From: Saprospira grandis str. Lewin
GTDB taxonomy: Bacteria > Bacteroidota > Bacteroidia > Chitinophagales > Saprospiraceae
DNA: 64,000 nucleotides
Assembly: GCF_000250635.1 (NCBI RefSeq)
Contig: NC_016940.1
Location: forward strand, 2,032,001-2,096,000
Direction: 5' to 3'
Part shown: in pieces, positions 47,140 to 56,064 of the stretch
How positions within the stretch are numbered: position 1 is the stretch's first letter
Layout of the letters: each line of letters opens with the position of its first letter
Made by a program: the position numbers and the translations under genes
The notes under the pieces: model-generated
Told to the model about the DNA's origin: nothing
The model's input: the letters and a program-made list of their open reading frames with translations, nothing else
The model's database searches: none

Positions 47140-47336
47140 GGGGCCTGCCGCCTTCGGCGGCCGGGCCCCTACAAGGCTCGCAAGCCTGCTCGGCCCTGCG
47201 CTTCGGTGCTACGCACCTTCGGTTACTCCCTTTGGTCGTTGAACTGCGCCCTAAAGGGCTTGTTCTGGTCTGGCCTGACGGCCACCTTTTCGGGCCCCTA
47301 GGCCTGCGGCCCTTCGGGCCTGTAGGACGCCAAAGC
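47140..47336 (+). repeat. GC-rich modular repeat, copy 17 (forward)
   Basis: Starts GGGGCCTGCCGCCTTCGGCGGC immediately after the dapD T-run. Core is CTCGCAAGCCTGCTCGGCCC. It includes the GGTTACTCCCTTTGGTCGTT module and GGCCCTTCGGGCC. Confidence 0.85.
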
Positions 47337-47430
47337 GGTATTCCTCGCTGCGCTCCTCATTCGCTAAAATAACCCGCCCACCCACCCCTCTGCGAGATTC
47401 CTTAAGGAATCTCTTGGGGCGGCTGGGCCA
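47337..47430 (+). repeat. Second repeat family, copy A
   Basis: From GGTATTCCTCGCTGCGCTCC through AACCCGCCCACC to CGGCTGGGCCA. Its centre is the perfect 20-bp palindrome GAGATTCCTTAAGGAATCTC at 47394-47413. The same block recurs at 57124-57219, each time directly 3' of a GC-rich modular repeat. Confidence 0.75.
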
Positions 47431-47436
47431 AAGAAA

Positions 47437-47470
47437 AAACGCCAGAGATCTAGATCTCTGGCGTTTCTAT
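47437..47470. terminator. Bidirectional terminator (mltD-like gene)
   Basis: Near-perfect palindrome, 14-bp arms AAACGCCAGAGATC / GATCTCTGGCGTTT. On the minus strand it is followed by TTTTTTC and terminates the lytic transglycosylase gene through the repeat at 47482. Confidence 0.75.
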
Positions 47471-47481
47471 TTACATTCCTA

Positions 47482-47620
47482 CAGGCCCTTTAGGGCCGCA
47501 GGCCTAGCGATGTGCAGCAGTGGCCGTCAGGCCAGACCCAGCAAAAAACTTGTTTTTTTGCGCAGGGCCGAGCGAACAGCGAGCTGCGAAACGTAGCGCC
47601 CGCCGAAGGCGGGAGGCCCA
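47482..47620 (-). repeat. GC-rich modular repeat, copy 18 (reverse)
   Basis: Starts AGGCCCTTTAGGGCC, has GGCCTAGCGATGTGCAGCAG, an unusual CAAAAAACTTGTTTTTTTGC module in place of the GC-rich variable hairpin, and ends CGAAGGCGGGAGGCCC. The A/T module shows compensatory pairing kept without sequence conservation. Confidence 0.85.
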
Positions 47621-47634
47621 AAAACATGATGAAC

Positions 47635-49437
47635 CTACTCTTGCTCCATCACCGCTGGAGGAACAGAAGCTGCAGTACGAACGCGCAAAACTCTGGCGCG
47701 GCTACGGCTTTGGTCCAAAATATCATTGGTGCTTTGTAGCTCTACCTCATTCCACTGGCTATTGTCTCCCTTGGCTGTAGCCTCAGGCGTTTTAGGCAGC
47801 TCTTCCTTGGGCGTAGAGATCTCTTCTTTAGCCACTTTAATAGCTGGCTGGGCCGTAATAGGCGCCGAGCTAGCCGTTGTTTTTTCATCATTTAGTGGCT
47901 CGGTAGCAGCAGCCCCCACAAAACCATAACTTCTAAGGCGGCGGCCACGACTGCGGTCCTGCAAAGCGGGACGCTCAATAGCTTGGCGGCGCTGTTCTAC
48001 AGCGACCTTCTGCTCGGCCTTGGGTTGTGCTCTAATTGTTTCTTCTTCTAGCAAAACGGTCTTGCCATCAATGTTCGTATAACGGCGACGGGCCGCTACA
48101 GCTCCTGCCTGAGGCACCTTAGCCGCCACTTCCGTCTGCTCACTAGTGCCCAAATAAACCGAAGAGGTTTTGGCCTCTTGCTTCTCATTGAGCCCCACCA
48201 CCTTTAAGGCAGCAATAGAAATTCCAGAAACCTGCTTTTTGTTACGGGCCAACAACTCTACATTTACCCTATGCTCTCTCAAACCGATCAAATCGCCAGC
48301 ATAAGGCTGATAATCAGCAGGCAATTCGTTCCAAAACAAAATATCCTCAACAGAACAGCGGTAGGCCTTGGCCAAACGCTTGAGGTCCTGGGGCGACTGA
48401 ATGCGACGAACGGCTCTCAAGGGATTTTCTTTTTGCATCTCTACAATGCGGTTAAAAGCCCGAGTATAGGCTCTTTCTTTGGCCACAATACGAGCCGGAA
48501 GAACCAAAATTTGCGCATCCTTATCCTTGGGGACATAGTTGCGGCGATAAGAAGGATTGAGCAACTTCAAGGTATCTAGACTAATGTCTAACTCCTCGGC
48601 CAATTTGCGCAAAGACTGCCCGCCTTCAATATGCAAACTGTCTGTAAGCACCAAATCCTGAGACAGCTGCTGCGGAATCAACTGATGCTCCTGATAATAC
48701 TCTCCAACATAAACCATGGCCATAAAGAAAGGCACATAGCGCTGGGTCTCTCTTGGCAAATACTTGCGTGCTGCCCAGAAATTTTTGCTACCCGCCCGCT
48801 TAACTGCGCGGTCTACTCGGACCGGGCCACAGTTATAGGCCGCCATGGCCAAAGCCCAATCGCCATAGCGATTGTACAAACGACGAAGCAATTTTGCCGC
48901 CGCTTCCGAGGCCTTATGCGTGTCGCTGCGCTCATCTACATAAGTATTGATGCGCAAATCGAAAATGCGACCCGAGCTAGGAATAAACTGCCAAAGCCCC
49001 ACCGCACTAGCCACCGAACGAGCTGTTGGGTTAAGATGCGACTCGACAATCGCCAAGTATTTTAGGTGATGAGGGACATCATGGGCAGCCAAATGCTCTT
49101 CAAAAATAGGAAAGTACATTTTACTGCGACCCAAAATGGCCTCCGTGCTGTTTCGGTATTTTCCCGTGCGAATCAAAATCCGCTCCTTGGTCAAAGGATC
49201 TAAACGGTAGTCAATCGCTCCAGAAAGCGCCTTGAGCCGATCCTTATATTCTGTATCCGAAAACTCCGGAAAGTCATTGAGCAAATTGGTCATCAAGCGG
49301 CTCAAACTATCCACAAAGGGAGCATCCTCTTGAAAACTATTGGGAATGAGGTCCTTGTCTGGCGAAGCCTGCAATTGCCCTTGTCCAAAAGTGAACAAAA
49401 AGGCAAAAATAAATAGGCGGTAGAAAGTCCGTCTCAT
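47635..49437 (-). CDS. mltD: MltD-like lytic transglycosylase with LysM domains
   Basis: A 600-residue secreted enzyme (signal MRRTFYRLFIFAFLFTFGQG). The SLT domain at residues ~100-240 has the catalytic Glu in YLAIVESHLNPTARSVASAVGLWQFIPSSG, then AAAKLLRRLYNRYGDWALAMAAYNCGP. Two LysM domains follow (EGGQSLRKLAEELDISLDTLKLLNPSYRRNY and the RRIQSPQDLKRLAKAYRCSVEDILFWNEL module). The C-terminal ~170 residues are low-complexity, rich in A, K, E and Q. It cleaves peptidoglycan to anhydro-muropeptides. The next genes upstream on the strand are tatA and an M16 peptidase. Confidence 0.92.
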   Translation of the reverse strand: MRRTFYRLFIFAFLFTFGQGQLQASPDKDLIPNSFQEDAPFVDSLSRLMTNLLNDFPEFSDTEYKDRLKALSGAIDYRLDPLTKERILIRTGKYRNSTEAILGRSKMYFPIFEEHLAAHDVPHHLKYLAIVESHLNPTARSVASAVGLWQFIPSSGRIFDLRINTYVDERSDTHKASEAAAKLLRRLYNRYGDWALAMAAYNCGPVRVDRAVKRAGSKNFWAARKYLPRETQRYVPFFMAMVYVGEYYQEHQLIPQQLSQDLVLTDSLHIEGGQSLRKLAEELDISLDTLKLLNPSYRRNYVPKDKDAQILVLPARIVAKERAYTRAFNRIVEMQKENPLRAVRRIQSPQDLKRLAKAYRCSVEDILFWNELPADYQPYAGDLIGLREHRVNVELLARNKKQVSGISIAALKVVGLNEKQEAKTSSVYLGTSEQTEVAAKVPQAGAVAARRRYTNIDGKTVLLEEETIRAQPKAEQKVAVEQRRQAIERPALQDRSRGRRLRSYGFVGAAATEPLNDEKTTASSAPITAQPAIKVAKEEISTPKEELPKTPEATAKGDNSQWNEVELQSTNDILDQSRSRARVLRVRTAASVPPAVMEQE

Positions 49438-49633
49438 AAGATTTTAAATTGATATCGAACAAAAACTTGCAAAAAGAAAAAAGAGCAAAAGCCCTATGCA
49501 AGCCCTAGTGAAAATTCACTAAATCGTTTGAAAATGGGGAAGGGTGACCAAAACATGTCTAATTTATCATTTTTTTTGAAAAATTAGCTGCAATGGCTTG
49601 ATTTTAAGCCCAAAAGCCCCTAGCATAAATAGG

Positions 49634-49676
49634 AAATGGTAACTTCCACAACAATTTGTTGCAAAAGTTACCATTT
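49634..49676 (-). terminator. Hairpin downstream of tatA
   Basis: AAATGGTAACTT / AAGTTACCATTT 12-bp stem with an inner CAACAATTTGTTG; only a weak T-tract on the minus strand. Likely the tatA terminator. Confidence 0.6.
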
Positions 49677-49706
49677 TAAATCTAAAGAGTAAGGCAAAAA
49701 ATCGAC

Positions 49707-49928
49707 TTAAGATTTTTCATACTCCTTCTTGCTCTCCTTGGGTTCTTCGTTAATGCCAGCTTCTAGCTCTTTCGATACTTTATTTTTAGCATCGTTGAAC
49801 TCGCGGATGCCACTCCCTAACCCACGCATGAGTTCAGGAATTTTTTTACCGCCGAAAAGAAGAAGAATGGCCACTAAAACGATGATCATTTCTGGACCGA
49901 AGAAGCTCAATAATAATATAGCGTTCAT
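49707..49928 (-). CDS. tatA: Twin-arginine translocase subunit TatA
   Basis: A 73-residue protein from the ATG at 49928 ([47 protein letters not shown]); a longer start at 49952 adds eight hydrophilic residues before the membrane helix. A single transmembrane helix, the [14 protein letters not shown] hinge and amphipathic helix, then a charged acidic tail, all match TatA/E. It forms the pore for folded Tat substrates; the TatC partner is not in the window. It has its own TACCTTTG promoter element. Confidence 0.93.
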   Translation of the reverse strand: MNAILLLSFFGPEMIIVLVAILLLFGGKKIPELMRGLGSGIREFNDAKNKVSKELEAGINEEPKESKKEYEKS

Positions 49929-50018
49929 AAGGCAATGATGATTTATATGCACTTAGATAGTGAAAGCCGCCTGAGGTGGAATGTATCCCCTAAACATTTT
50001 TTGGCTTTCAATACCCTG

Positions 50019-50026
50019 CAAAGGTA
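50019..50026 (-). promoter_or_regulatory. -7 element of tatA
   Basis: Plus-strand CAAAGGTA, i.e. TACCTTTG, about 90 nt before the tatA start. A TTTC lies 17-21 nt upstream instead of TTTG. Confidence 0.55.
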
Positions 50027-50097
50027 CAGTATTTTTTTTGATTGAAAGAATTTCCCTCCTCGGGCTTCCCTTTTCGCTATGTTAAAGCGATAGCAGC

Positions 50098-51336
50098 CTA
50101 AGCCTTAGGCAGGTAGTAAAGCACAGAGGCCTTTTCTTGCTGAAAGAGGAATTGGGCCTGCAACTGTAGCTGCTTGGCTGTAATTTGCTGATAATAATCG
50201 GCCTCTTCATTGATCAATTGGGCCTGCCCCAATAGTTCATAGTAGCCCAAACTCAAGGCTTTCTGAAATGGCCGAATTTCCCCAAATAAGAGGTTGTGCT
50301 CAGTGTTGTTTTGCAACTTTTGTAGCTGCTCCTCACTAATGGGCTGGGCCTTAAATTCTTCTAAAGCAGCCCAAACAGCCTGCTCGGCCTGCTCAATGTC
50401 TACCCCATCTTGCAATTTTCCCTCAATCACAAATAGTCCAGCCTCTACCGTGCCCGTAATGTATACATCCAGCTCGCTAAAGAGCTTTTGCTGCTTGACC
50501 AATTGCCGAACCAGCAATGAAGAATCACTCAAACCCAATATATCTGATAAGAGGTCTTCTAAATAATAGGCGGTTTCTAAACGAGCCGCCGCCGGAAAAG
50601 CCATGTAGAGGGCCGCATCGGTCACATTGGCCCGATGCACTTTTTTGCGCCCTACTAGCTGCGGCGGCTCGGCCGCATAGGCTGGCCGCTTGACGGCCCC
50701 TCTCGGAATATGCCCAAACCAATGTTCTACCCGCTCCAGTACTTCTTCGGCCTTGATCTTGCCCGAAATCGATAAAACGGCATTGTTGGGACAATAGTAG
50801 TTTACATAAAATTCACGCACTTCTTCTAAAGAAGCAGCCTCAATATGCTCAAAACTTTCCCCAATTACGGGCCGCTTATAAGGATGTTCCTTAAAGGCCA
50901 AATCCCCCAAAATATGCCACAAATCTCCATAGGGCTCTTCCAGGCAACTCTCCTTAAATTCTTCCACCACCACCCGCTTTTCTTTCTGCAAAGGCTGCGG
51001 CTCTATACAAAGGTTTTGCATGCGGTCCGCCTCCAACCAAAGCCCCAAATCTAGGTTCTGATAAGGCAAAATGTCATAAAAAACAGTCATGTCTTGGTTG
51101 GTAAAGGCGTTGTTTTCGCCCCCAGCCAATTGTATTAATTGGTCAAAATTGGGCGCATGCTGAGAACCCGCAAACATCAAATGCTCAAATAAATGCGCAA
51201 AGCCACTGCGGCCAGGCAATTCATCTTTGCTACCCACTTCATAGTTCATACAAAGCGTGAGCATGGGGCTGCTGGGGTCTTCCTGCAAGAGTACACGCAA
51301 GCCATTTGCTAGCTGATATCTTTTATAATTAATCAT
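50098..51336 (-). CDS. M16-family zinc peptidase
   Basis: A 412-residue single-unit M16 protease. The inverted zinc motif is FAHLFEHLMFAG (His48, Glu51, His52), and a downstream Glu in EEFKESCLEEPYG fits the distal ligand. The N-terminus NGLRVLLQEDPSSPMLTLCMNYEVGSKDELPGRSG is standard. Relatives act as processing proteases, often as two linked or paired units (active and inactive); no inactive partner lies here. No signal peptide is evident, so it may act in the cytosol. Upstream lies a GC-rich composite repeat. Confidence 0.92.
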   Translation of the reverse strand: MINYKRYQLANGLRVLLQEDPSSPMLTLCMNYEVGSKDELPGRSGFAHLFEHLMFAGSQHAPNFDQLIQLAGGENNAFTNQDMTVFYDILPYQNLDLGLWLEADRMQNLCIEPQPLQKEKRVVVEEFKESCLEEPYGDLWHILGDLAFKEHPYKRPVIGESFEHIEAASLEEVREFYVNYYCPNNAVLSISGKIKAEEVLERVEHWFGHIPRGAVKRPAYAAEPPQLVGRKKVHRANVTDAALYMAFPAAARLETAYYLEDLLSDILGLSDSSLLVRQLVKQQKLFSELDVYITGTVEAGLFVIEGKLQDGVDIEQAEQAVWAALEEFKAQPISEEQLQKLQNNTEHNLLFGEIRPFQKALSLGYYELLGQAQLINEEADYYQQITAKQLQLQAQFLFQQEKASVLYYLPKA

Positions 51337-51352
51337 TTCTTTTTTTGTTTTT

Positions 51353-51565
51353 GGGGCCTCCTGCCTTCGGCAGGCGGTTACTCCCGTTGGTCGTCGAACT
51401 GCGGACTAAAGTCCTTGTTGTCGTTCCGCAGCTCGCTGCTGTTTTGGGGCCTCCTGCCTTCGGCAGGCGCTACGTTCCGCAGCTCGCTGTTCGCTCGGCC
51501 CTGCGCAGGCAAAGCCTGCTTGGTCTGGCCTGCGGCCACTGCTGCACATCGCTAGGCCATTGGGC
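51353..51565 (+). repeat. GC-rich modular repeat, copy 19 (forward, tandem composite)
   Basis: Two left modules in tandem: GGGGCCTCCTGCC...TTACTCCCGTTGGTCGTCG and a full GGGGCCTCCTGCCTTCGGCA unit with core and CATCGCTAGGCC end. Between divergent M16 and HD genes. The composite resembles copy 13. Confidence 0.87.
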
Positions 51566-51690
51566 CGCCCAATATTAATTGCTTAAACAACTCGCCTATG
51601 CCCTTGTTTAGGCTGGGCCAAGATAAGACAAGAAAAGCAGCAAACTTTGATTATCTTACTCTATCTAAGGTAAGACTAAATTTTTAACTA

Positions 51691-52911
51691 ATGACGAATA
51701 AAGCCTACCCCAAGTTATTTAATGACCCCATTTATGGATTAATTGAGCTCCCTAAAGGCCTGCTGCTGGAGCTTGTCGAGCATCCCTTTTATCAACGACT
51801 GCGCCGCATTGGGCAGTTGGGCTGGGCGCATTATGTTTATCCCGGCGCCACCCACAGCCGATTTAGCCACTGCCTTGGCGCCTATTATTTGATGCGAAAA
51901 GCGCTGGGCCATTTGCAGCGCAAGGGCATAGCACTTTCTGAGGCCGAAATGGAGGCCTGCTCTGCCGCTATTTTATTGCATGATTTGGGCCATGGCCCTT
52001 TTTCTCATAGCCTAGAGTACGAACTGCTCGATATTGCCCATGAAGAGATTTCTTTGGCCCTAATGCAAGAGCTAAATGAGCAGATGCAAGGCCGCCTAGA
52101 TTTGGCTATCGCCATTTTTAAGGGAGAATATAAACGCCCATTTTTACAGCAGTTGGTTAGTGGCCAACTGGATATGGACCGCATGGATTACCTCAACAGA
52201 GATAGCTTTTATACAGGCGTAGCCGATGGTATTGTGAGCTATGACCGCCTCTGCCAATTGCTAACCGTAGCCGATGAACAACTGGTTTTAGAACAAAAGG
52301 CCATTTATTCTATTGAGCGCTTTTTGATGGCCCGCCGCCTGATGTATTGGCAGGTCTATTTGCACAAAAATAGTATTTCCACTAGCCAACAATGCCTAAA
52401 GATGATGCAGCGGGCAAGACAGCTCAAAGGAGCAGGGAAAAATTGGCGAATTTCTTCGGCCCTGGCGTTTTTCTTGGACCATAAATATACTAAGGCGGAG
52501 TTTTGGGCCAATCCCAAGCCCATCCTGGCCCAATTCAATCAGTTAGATGATAGCGATATCTATCAGGCGATTAAGTGTTTTGCCCAAGATGATGATTTTG
52601 TGCTCTCCTTTTTGGCCCAAGGCCTGCTCCATCGGCAGTTGTTTAAAATTGAGCTGCAAGACCAAGCTTTTGCCCCCGCTCAACTGGCCCAAATAGGAGA
52701 GGAGCTGCTCCAAAAATACCCCATAACAGAAGAAGAACTCCCCTTTTTATTATATCAGGGCCAACAAGAATTACAGGCCTATACGGCCAAGCAAAAAGCC
52801 ATTTTGGTCCAAAATAAAGCCAAGCAATTGTTGCCGCTTTCGGCTTGGCCAGAACTAGAACTGCCCACCAAGGTCTTGCGGAAATATTACCTTTCTTATC
52901 CTAAGCGCTAG
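51691..52911 (+). CDS. HD-domain phosphohydrolase (dGTPase-like)
   Basis: A 406-residue cytosolic HD hydrolase. HPFYQRLRRIGQLGWAHYVYPGATHSRFSHCLGAYYLM carries the first His, AAILLHDLGHGPFSHSLEY the HD pair, and QLDMDRMDYLNRDSFYTG the distal Asp (dNTPase pattern H...HD...D). C-terminal ~200 residues are helical. Members hydrolyse dNTPs or cyclic nucleotides; the exact substrate is undetermined. Divergent from M16 and alone in its transcription unit. Confidence 0.88.
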   Translation: MTNKAYPKLFNDPIYGLIELPKGLLLELVEHPFYQRLRRIGQLGWAHYVYPGATHSRFSHCLGAYYLMRKALGHLQRKGIALSEAEMEACSAAILLHDLGHGPFSHSLEYELLDIAHEEISLALMQELNEQMQGRLDLAIAIFKGEYKRPFLQQLVSGQLDMDRMDYLNRDSFYTGVADGIVSYDRLCQLLTVADEQLVLEQKAIYSIERFLMARRLMYWQVYLHKNSISTSQQCLKMMQRARQLKGAGKNWRISSALAFFLDHKYTKAEFWANPKPILAQFNQLDDSDIYQAIKCFAQDDDFVLSFLAQGLLHRQLFKIELQDQAFAPAQLAQIGEELLQKYPITEEELPFLLYQGQQELQAYTAKQKAILVQNKAKQLLPLSAWPELELPTKVLRKYYLSYPKR

Positions 52912-52967
52912 ACCAATTGCTTATACTAAGCCTTCATTAATGAAGCCTAGGGCAGCGCGGGACTATC

Positions 52968-53081
52968 GGCCTAGCGATGTGCAGCAGTGGCCGCAGGCCA
53001 GACCGAGCCGCTGAAAGCGGCGAAGGGCCGAGCAGACCTGCGAGCTGCGAAACGTAGCGCCTGCCGCAGGCAGGAGGCCCC
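52968..53081 (-). repeat. GC-rich modular repeat, copy 20 (reverse, short)
   Basis: GGCCTAGCGATGTGCAGCAG, GTGGCCGCAGGCC, core, CGCTGAAAGCGGCG hairpin, and end GCCTGCCGCAGGCAGGAGGC. One of the shortest full copies (114 bp). Confidence 0.87.
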
Positions 53082-53184
53082 AACCCCCTATCATTATAAA
53101 AATATTTATATTTAATAGTTGAAGGTCGAATAAGTGGCGAAAAAAGCGGCGCTTGTATTTTTTTTGGGTCAAAATCATTTTAAA

Positions 53185-53215
53185 TTGTAGAGCCTTAACA
53201 GTTTTTTTATTTTTG
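53185..53215 (+). promoter_or_regulatory. Promoter of the peptidoglycan-binding repeat protein
   Basis: TTG at 53185-53187, 20-nt spacer, TATTTTTG at 53208-53215; start codon 41 nt downstream. Confidence 0.68.
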
Positions 53216-53256
53216 TAGACTGTAAACTCATTTAAAATCTAAGCGAGCGCTACTAT

Positions 53257-54336
53257 ATGAAATCTTTATACCTCAACTTTTTGTGGGCTGCCCTGCTAGC
53301 CTTTCCGCAATTTTTATTGGCCCAAGACTATCCGCCCGATGCCGAACCGGGGAAATGCTACGCCAAATGTTTGATCCCGGATGAGTATGAAAATATTACG
53401 GAGGAAATTTTGGTCAAGCAAGCCACCCAAAGAATAGAAATTGTGCCCGCCACTTTTGAAGAAATAGAGGAGCGGGTTGAGGTTAAAGCTGCCTCTACTC
53501 GAATTGAGGTGATTCCGGCCGTATTTGAAAGCCAAGAGGAAAAGGTCGAAGTGAAGGCCGCTAGCATTCGCCTAGAGCCTGTTCCCGCTCGTTATGAACA
53601 GATTGAAGAAGAGGTGGAAATTCGCCCTTCTGAGGTGAAACTGGAAGAAGTGCCTGCGGAGTACGAAACCGTAACCGAGCAAATTCAAGTAGCCCCTGCC
53701 ACTACCAAATGGGTGCGCAGAAAAGGAGATAAAAACTGTTTGTCGGCCAATCCTGAAGATTGTATGGTTTGGTGTTTGGTCGAGGTGCCCGCAGAGTACG
53801 AAACCCTGACCAAAACGGTGCTCAAAACACCCCCTACCACCAAAGAAACGGTGATTCCCGCCGAGTATAAAACCGTGAAAAAAACAGTGATGGTAGAAGG
53901 CCCTACCACCAAAGAAATTGAGGTGCCTGCCGAGTATGTGACCATCAAGAAAACGATTATGGTCAAACCACCAGAAACTCGAGTGATTGAGTTGCCCGCA
54001 GAGTACAAAACGATTAAGCGCCGACTCATGACCGCTCCCGCTCAGACCAAAGTAGTGGAAGTGCCCAGCGAGTTTAAGACGGTGACCAACCGCCGCCTAG
54101 TTACTCCCGGCGGTTACTCTGATTGGAGAGAGGTGCTTTGCCAAAATAAAATTGATGAGGTGAAAATTCAGGAAATCCAAACCGCTCTTCGTAGAAAGGG
54201 CTATGATCCTGGTCCCTCAGACAATATTTTTGGAATCAAAACCAAAACGGCCCTGATCCAATTCCAAAAAGATAATGGCTTGCCTGTAGGACAACTAGAC
54301 TTTGAAACCCTCAAGGCCCTAGGCGTTTCTTATTAG
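53257..54336 (+). CDS. Secreted repeat protein with C-terminal peptidoglycan-binding domain
   Basis: A 359-residue protein (signal to LLAQ, then CYAKC). Residues ~45-275 are tandem ~22-residue units of the type PAEYxTVxKTVxVxPxTTKxxEV; at least nine can be counted (VPATFEEIEERVEV, IPAVFESQEEKVEV, VPARYEQIEEEVEI, VPAEYETVTEQIQV, VPAEYETLTKTVLK, IPAEYKTVKKTVMV, VPAEYVTIKKTIMV, LPAEYKTIKRRLMT, VPSEFKTVTNRRLV). The end (IQEIQTALRRKGYDPGPSDNIFGIKTKTALIQFQKDNGLPVGQLDFETLKALG) is a PG_binding_1 domain. It probably forms an extended fibre anchored to the wall; the specific function is unknown. Alternating strand-turn units suggest a beta-solenoid or rod. Confidence 0.8.
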   Translation: MKSLYLNFLWAALLAFPQFLLAQDYPPDAEPGKCYAKCLIPDEYENITEEILVKQATQRIEIVPATFEEIEERVEVKAASTRIEVIPAVFESQEEKVEVKAASIRLEPVPARYEQIEEEVEIRPSEVKLEEVPAEYETVTEQIQVAPATTKWVRRKGDKNCLSANPEDCMVWCLVEVPAEYETLTKTVLKTPPTTKETVIPAEYKTVKKTVMVEGPTTKEIEVPAEYVTIKKTIMVKPPETRVIELPAEYKTIKRRLMTAPAQTKVVEVPSEFKTVTNRRLVTPGGYSDWREVLCQNKIDEVKIQEIQTALRRKGYDPGPSDNIFGIKTKTALIQFQKDNGLPVGQLDFETLKALGVSY

Positions 54337-54355
54337 GCCTTGGCGCTAGAGAAAC

Positions 54356-54384
54356 AAAAAAAGCTCCCTCAGGGAGCTTTTTTT
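54356..54384 (+). terminator. Terminator of the repeat-protein gene
   Basis: Stem AAAAAGCTCCCT / AGGGAGCTTTTT with CT between, then T-tract. Confidence 0.9.
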
Positions 54385-54439
54385 GGGCCATTAAGAAGAG
54401 TTTGCGATAAAATCCTTTTTAAGGACCAAGATAATCTCT

Positions 54440-54447
54440 TATATTTG
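54440..54447 (+). promoter_or_regulatory. -7 element of the nitroreductase gene
   Basis: TATATTTG 29 nt before the ATG, with a T-run in the -33 position. Confidence 0.58.
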
Positions 54448-54475
54448 TTTAGAATAGATCTAAATAAAATACAAT

Positions 54476-55066
54476 ATGAGCACTATAAAAGTAGAGCAAA
54501 CGGTTTTAGAGAGTATTAAAAACCGTCGTTCCGTTTATCCCGAAGTATTTACAGATGAGTTAGTGACAAAAGAAGAGCTAGAGCAGCTGTTGGAGATGGC
54601 CAATTATGCGCCCAATCATAAATTGACGCAACCCTGGCGCTTTAAGGTAGCTGCGGGCGATCGAAAAACAGATTTTGCCGAGGCCATGGTGGCAGCCTAT
54701 GAGGCTGCTGTTCCTGCAGAAAAGCAATTGCCCAAAAAACCAAGGACGATTCGTAAGCGGGCCCAAAAAAGTAGCTTTATGCTGGCTATTTGTATGCAGC
54801 GAGACCCCAAAGCCAGCTTGCCCGAATGGGAGGAGTTAGCGGCGATGTCTATGGCGGTTCAAAACATTTGGTTGGCTGGAGAAGCTATGGGGATCGGCAT
54901 GTATTGGGGCAGCCCAGGCTTTATGGTTCGTCCCGAAATCCGAGAGTTTTTACAGTTGGCAGAAGGAGAAACTTGCTATGGTTTGCTTTTTATTGGCCGT
55001 AAGCCCGAGGGACTTGAGTTGGTCTCTAGCCGAACGCCAATTAGCGAAAAAGTTAGCTGGCTATAA
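54476..55066 (+). CDS. Nitroreductase-family flavoprotein
   Basis: A 196-residue FMN-dependent oxidoreductase. IKNRRSVYPEVFTDELVTKEELEQLLEMANYAPNHKLTQPWRFKV is the FMN-binding opening (RRSxxxF...APxxxNxQPWRF), and the later AAMSMAVQNIWLAGEAMGIGMYW and LLFIGRKPEG are typical. It reduces nitro-compounds, quinones or flavins with NAD(P)H; the physiological substrate is unknown. Own promoter element and a strong terminator indicate a single-gene unit. Confidence 0.92.
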   Translation: MSTIKVEQTVLESIKNRRSVYPEVFTDELVTKEELEQLLEMANYAPNHKLTQPWRFKVAAGDRKTDFAEAMVAAYEAAVPAEKQLPKKPRTIRKRAQKSSFMLAICMQRDPKASLPEWEELAAMSMAVQNIWLAGEAMGIGMYWGSPGFMVRPEIREFLQLAEGETCYGLLFIGRKPEGLELVSSRTPISEKVSWL

Positions 55067-55078
55067 TCTGGTCCAGCT

Positions 55079-55112
55079 AAAACGGCCCAAAAGCACGCTT
55101 TTGGGCCGTTTT
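55079..55112 (+). terminator. Terminator of the nitroreductase gene
   Basis: Perfect 15-bp stem AAAACGGCCCAAAAG / CTTTTGGGCCGTTTT with CACG loop. Confidence 0.88.
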
Positions 55113-55215
55113 ACTTTTCTCTTGGACTCGACAGAAAAAAATTGGCAGTTAAAAAGCAAAAACTTACCTTTATAAGGCACTACCACAGCTGATTTTTTCC
55201 TTCAGAATATCCACT

Positions 55216-56064
55216 ATGAGAGCCTTTTATATCTTACTGCCCATTTTAGCTATTAGCCTAGCTAGTAGTTCTTGTATTTTTAGTGACCTTTTTGGAGCAG
55301 GCAAACAGGAGTTTGTTGCCGATACCGTGGTTGCTGTTCCTTCTATCAAAGACATTCGCGTTCAATTCTTATTGACCGATACGACCAATGATGTGGTTCG
55401 CTATTGGAGCGACCGCTCTGGCCGCCCAATCTATCAGCGATCAGAAGAAAGCTTTATTGGCCAAAAAAGAGATGGCTTTCAGCGAGAATGGAATGAAGAC
55501 GGTATCCTTATTCTAGAGGCCCAATGGAATAAAGGCCTGCCCATTGAGTATCGTATCGAACGCTATGACGATGGCTCGCTCAAACGAAAGGTGCTCTACA
55601 ATAGCCAAAAAGGTTATGCCCGCTATGAGGTGAATTTCCACCCCAATGGCCGCCTAAAAACAGATACGATCCTCTATAATGAGGGCGTAAAAGAAGGTAA
55701 AATCAATTATTATGATACGGCCGGCGTTTTGGTCGAACAACATATTTTTGCCGATAATGAATTGGTCGGTATCGAGATCTTTAGAGCAGAGTTCGAAAAT
55801 GTCTTTAATAAGGTGGCTTATCTAGAACGCTCTTTGGTCCAAGATTCTATTGATGCCATTCGCCAAGATTCTGTCTTTAGAGCCGTTTTAGGCGATGTGG
55901 ACCCCGCCGCCGCTAAGGCTGGTGCCGGAATCGCCTGGAAGAATGATTATAATGAACTGGAAAATCTCCGCTATCTAGAAGGCCTGATGAATCCCGAAAA
56001 ACGCCTAGCCGATAGCGCTCGGGCAGATAGCCTAAGAAATATAAATTCAAAAGATGAAAAATAA
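55216..56064 (+). CDS. Lipoprotein with MORN-like repeats
   Basis: A 282-residue lipoprotein (signal ending LASSSC; lipidated Cys ~20). The centre carries MORN/YwqK-like units: RDGFQREWNEDGILILEAQWNKGLPIEYRIERYDDGSLKRKVLYNSQKGYARYEVNFHPNGRLKTDTILYNEGVKEGKINYYDTAGVLVEQHIFADNEL, i.e. repeated G-x-x-x-x-x-y-x-x-G-x-l patterns. The C-terminal third is helical and charged. Such proteins are surface or periplasmic and of unknown function. The stop overlaps the next gene by 11 nt. Confidence 0.75.
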   Translation: MRAFYILLPILAISLASSSCIFSDLFGAGKQEFVADTVVAVPSIKDIRVQFLLTDTTNDVVRYWSDRSGRPIYQRSEESFIGQKRDGFQREWNEDGILILEAQWNKGLPIEYRIERYDDGSLKRKVLYNSQKGYARYEVNFHPNGRLKTDTILYNEGVKEGKINYYDTAGVLVEQHIFADNELVGIEIFRAEFENVFNKVAYLERSLVQDSIDAIRQDSVFRAVLGDVDPAAAKAGAGIAWKNDYNELENLRYLEGLMNPEKRLADSARADSLRNINSKDEK

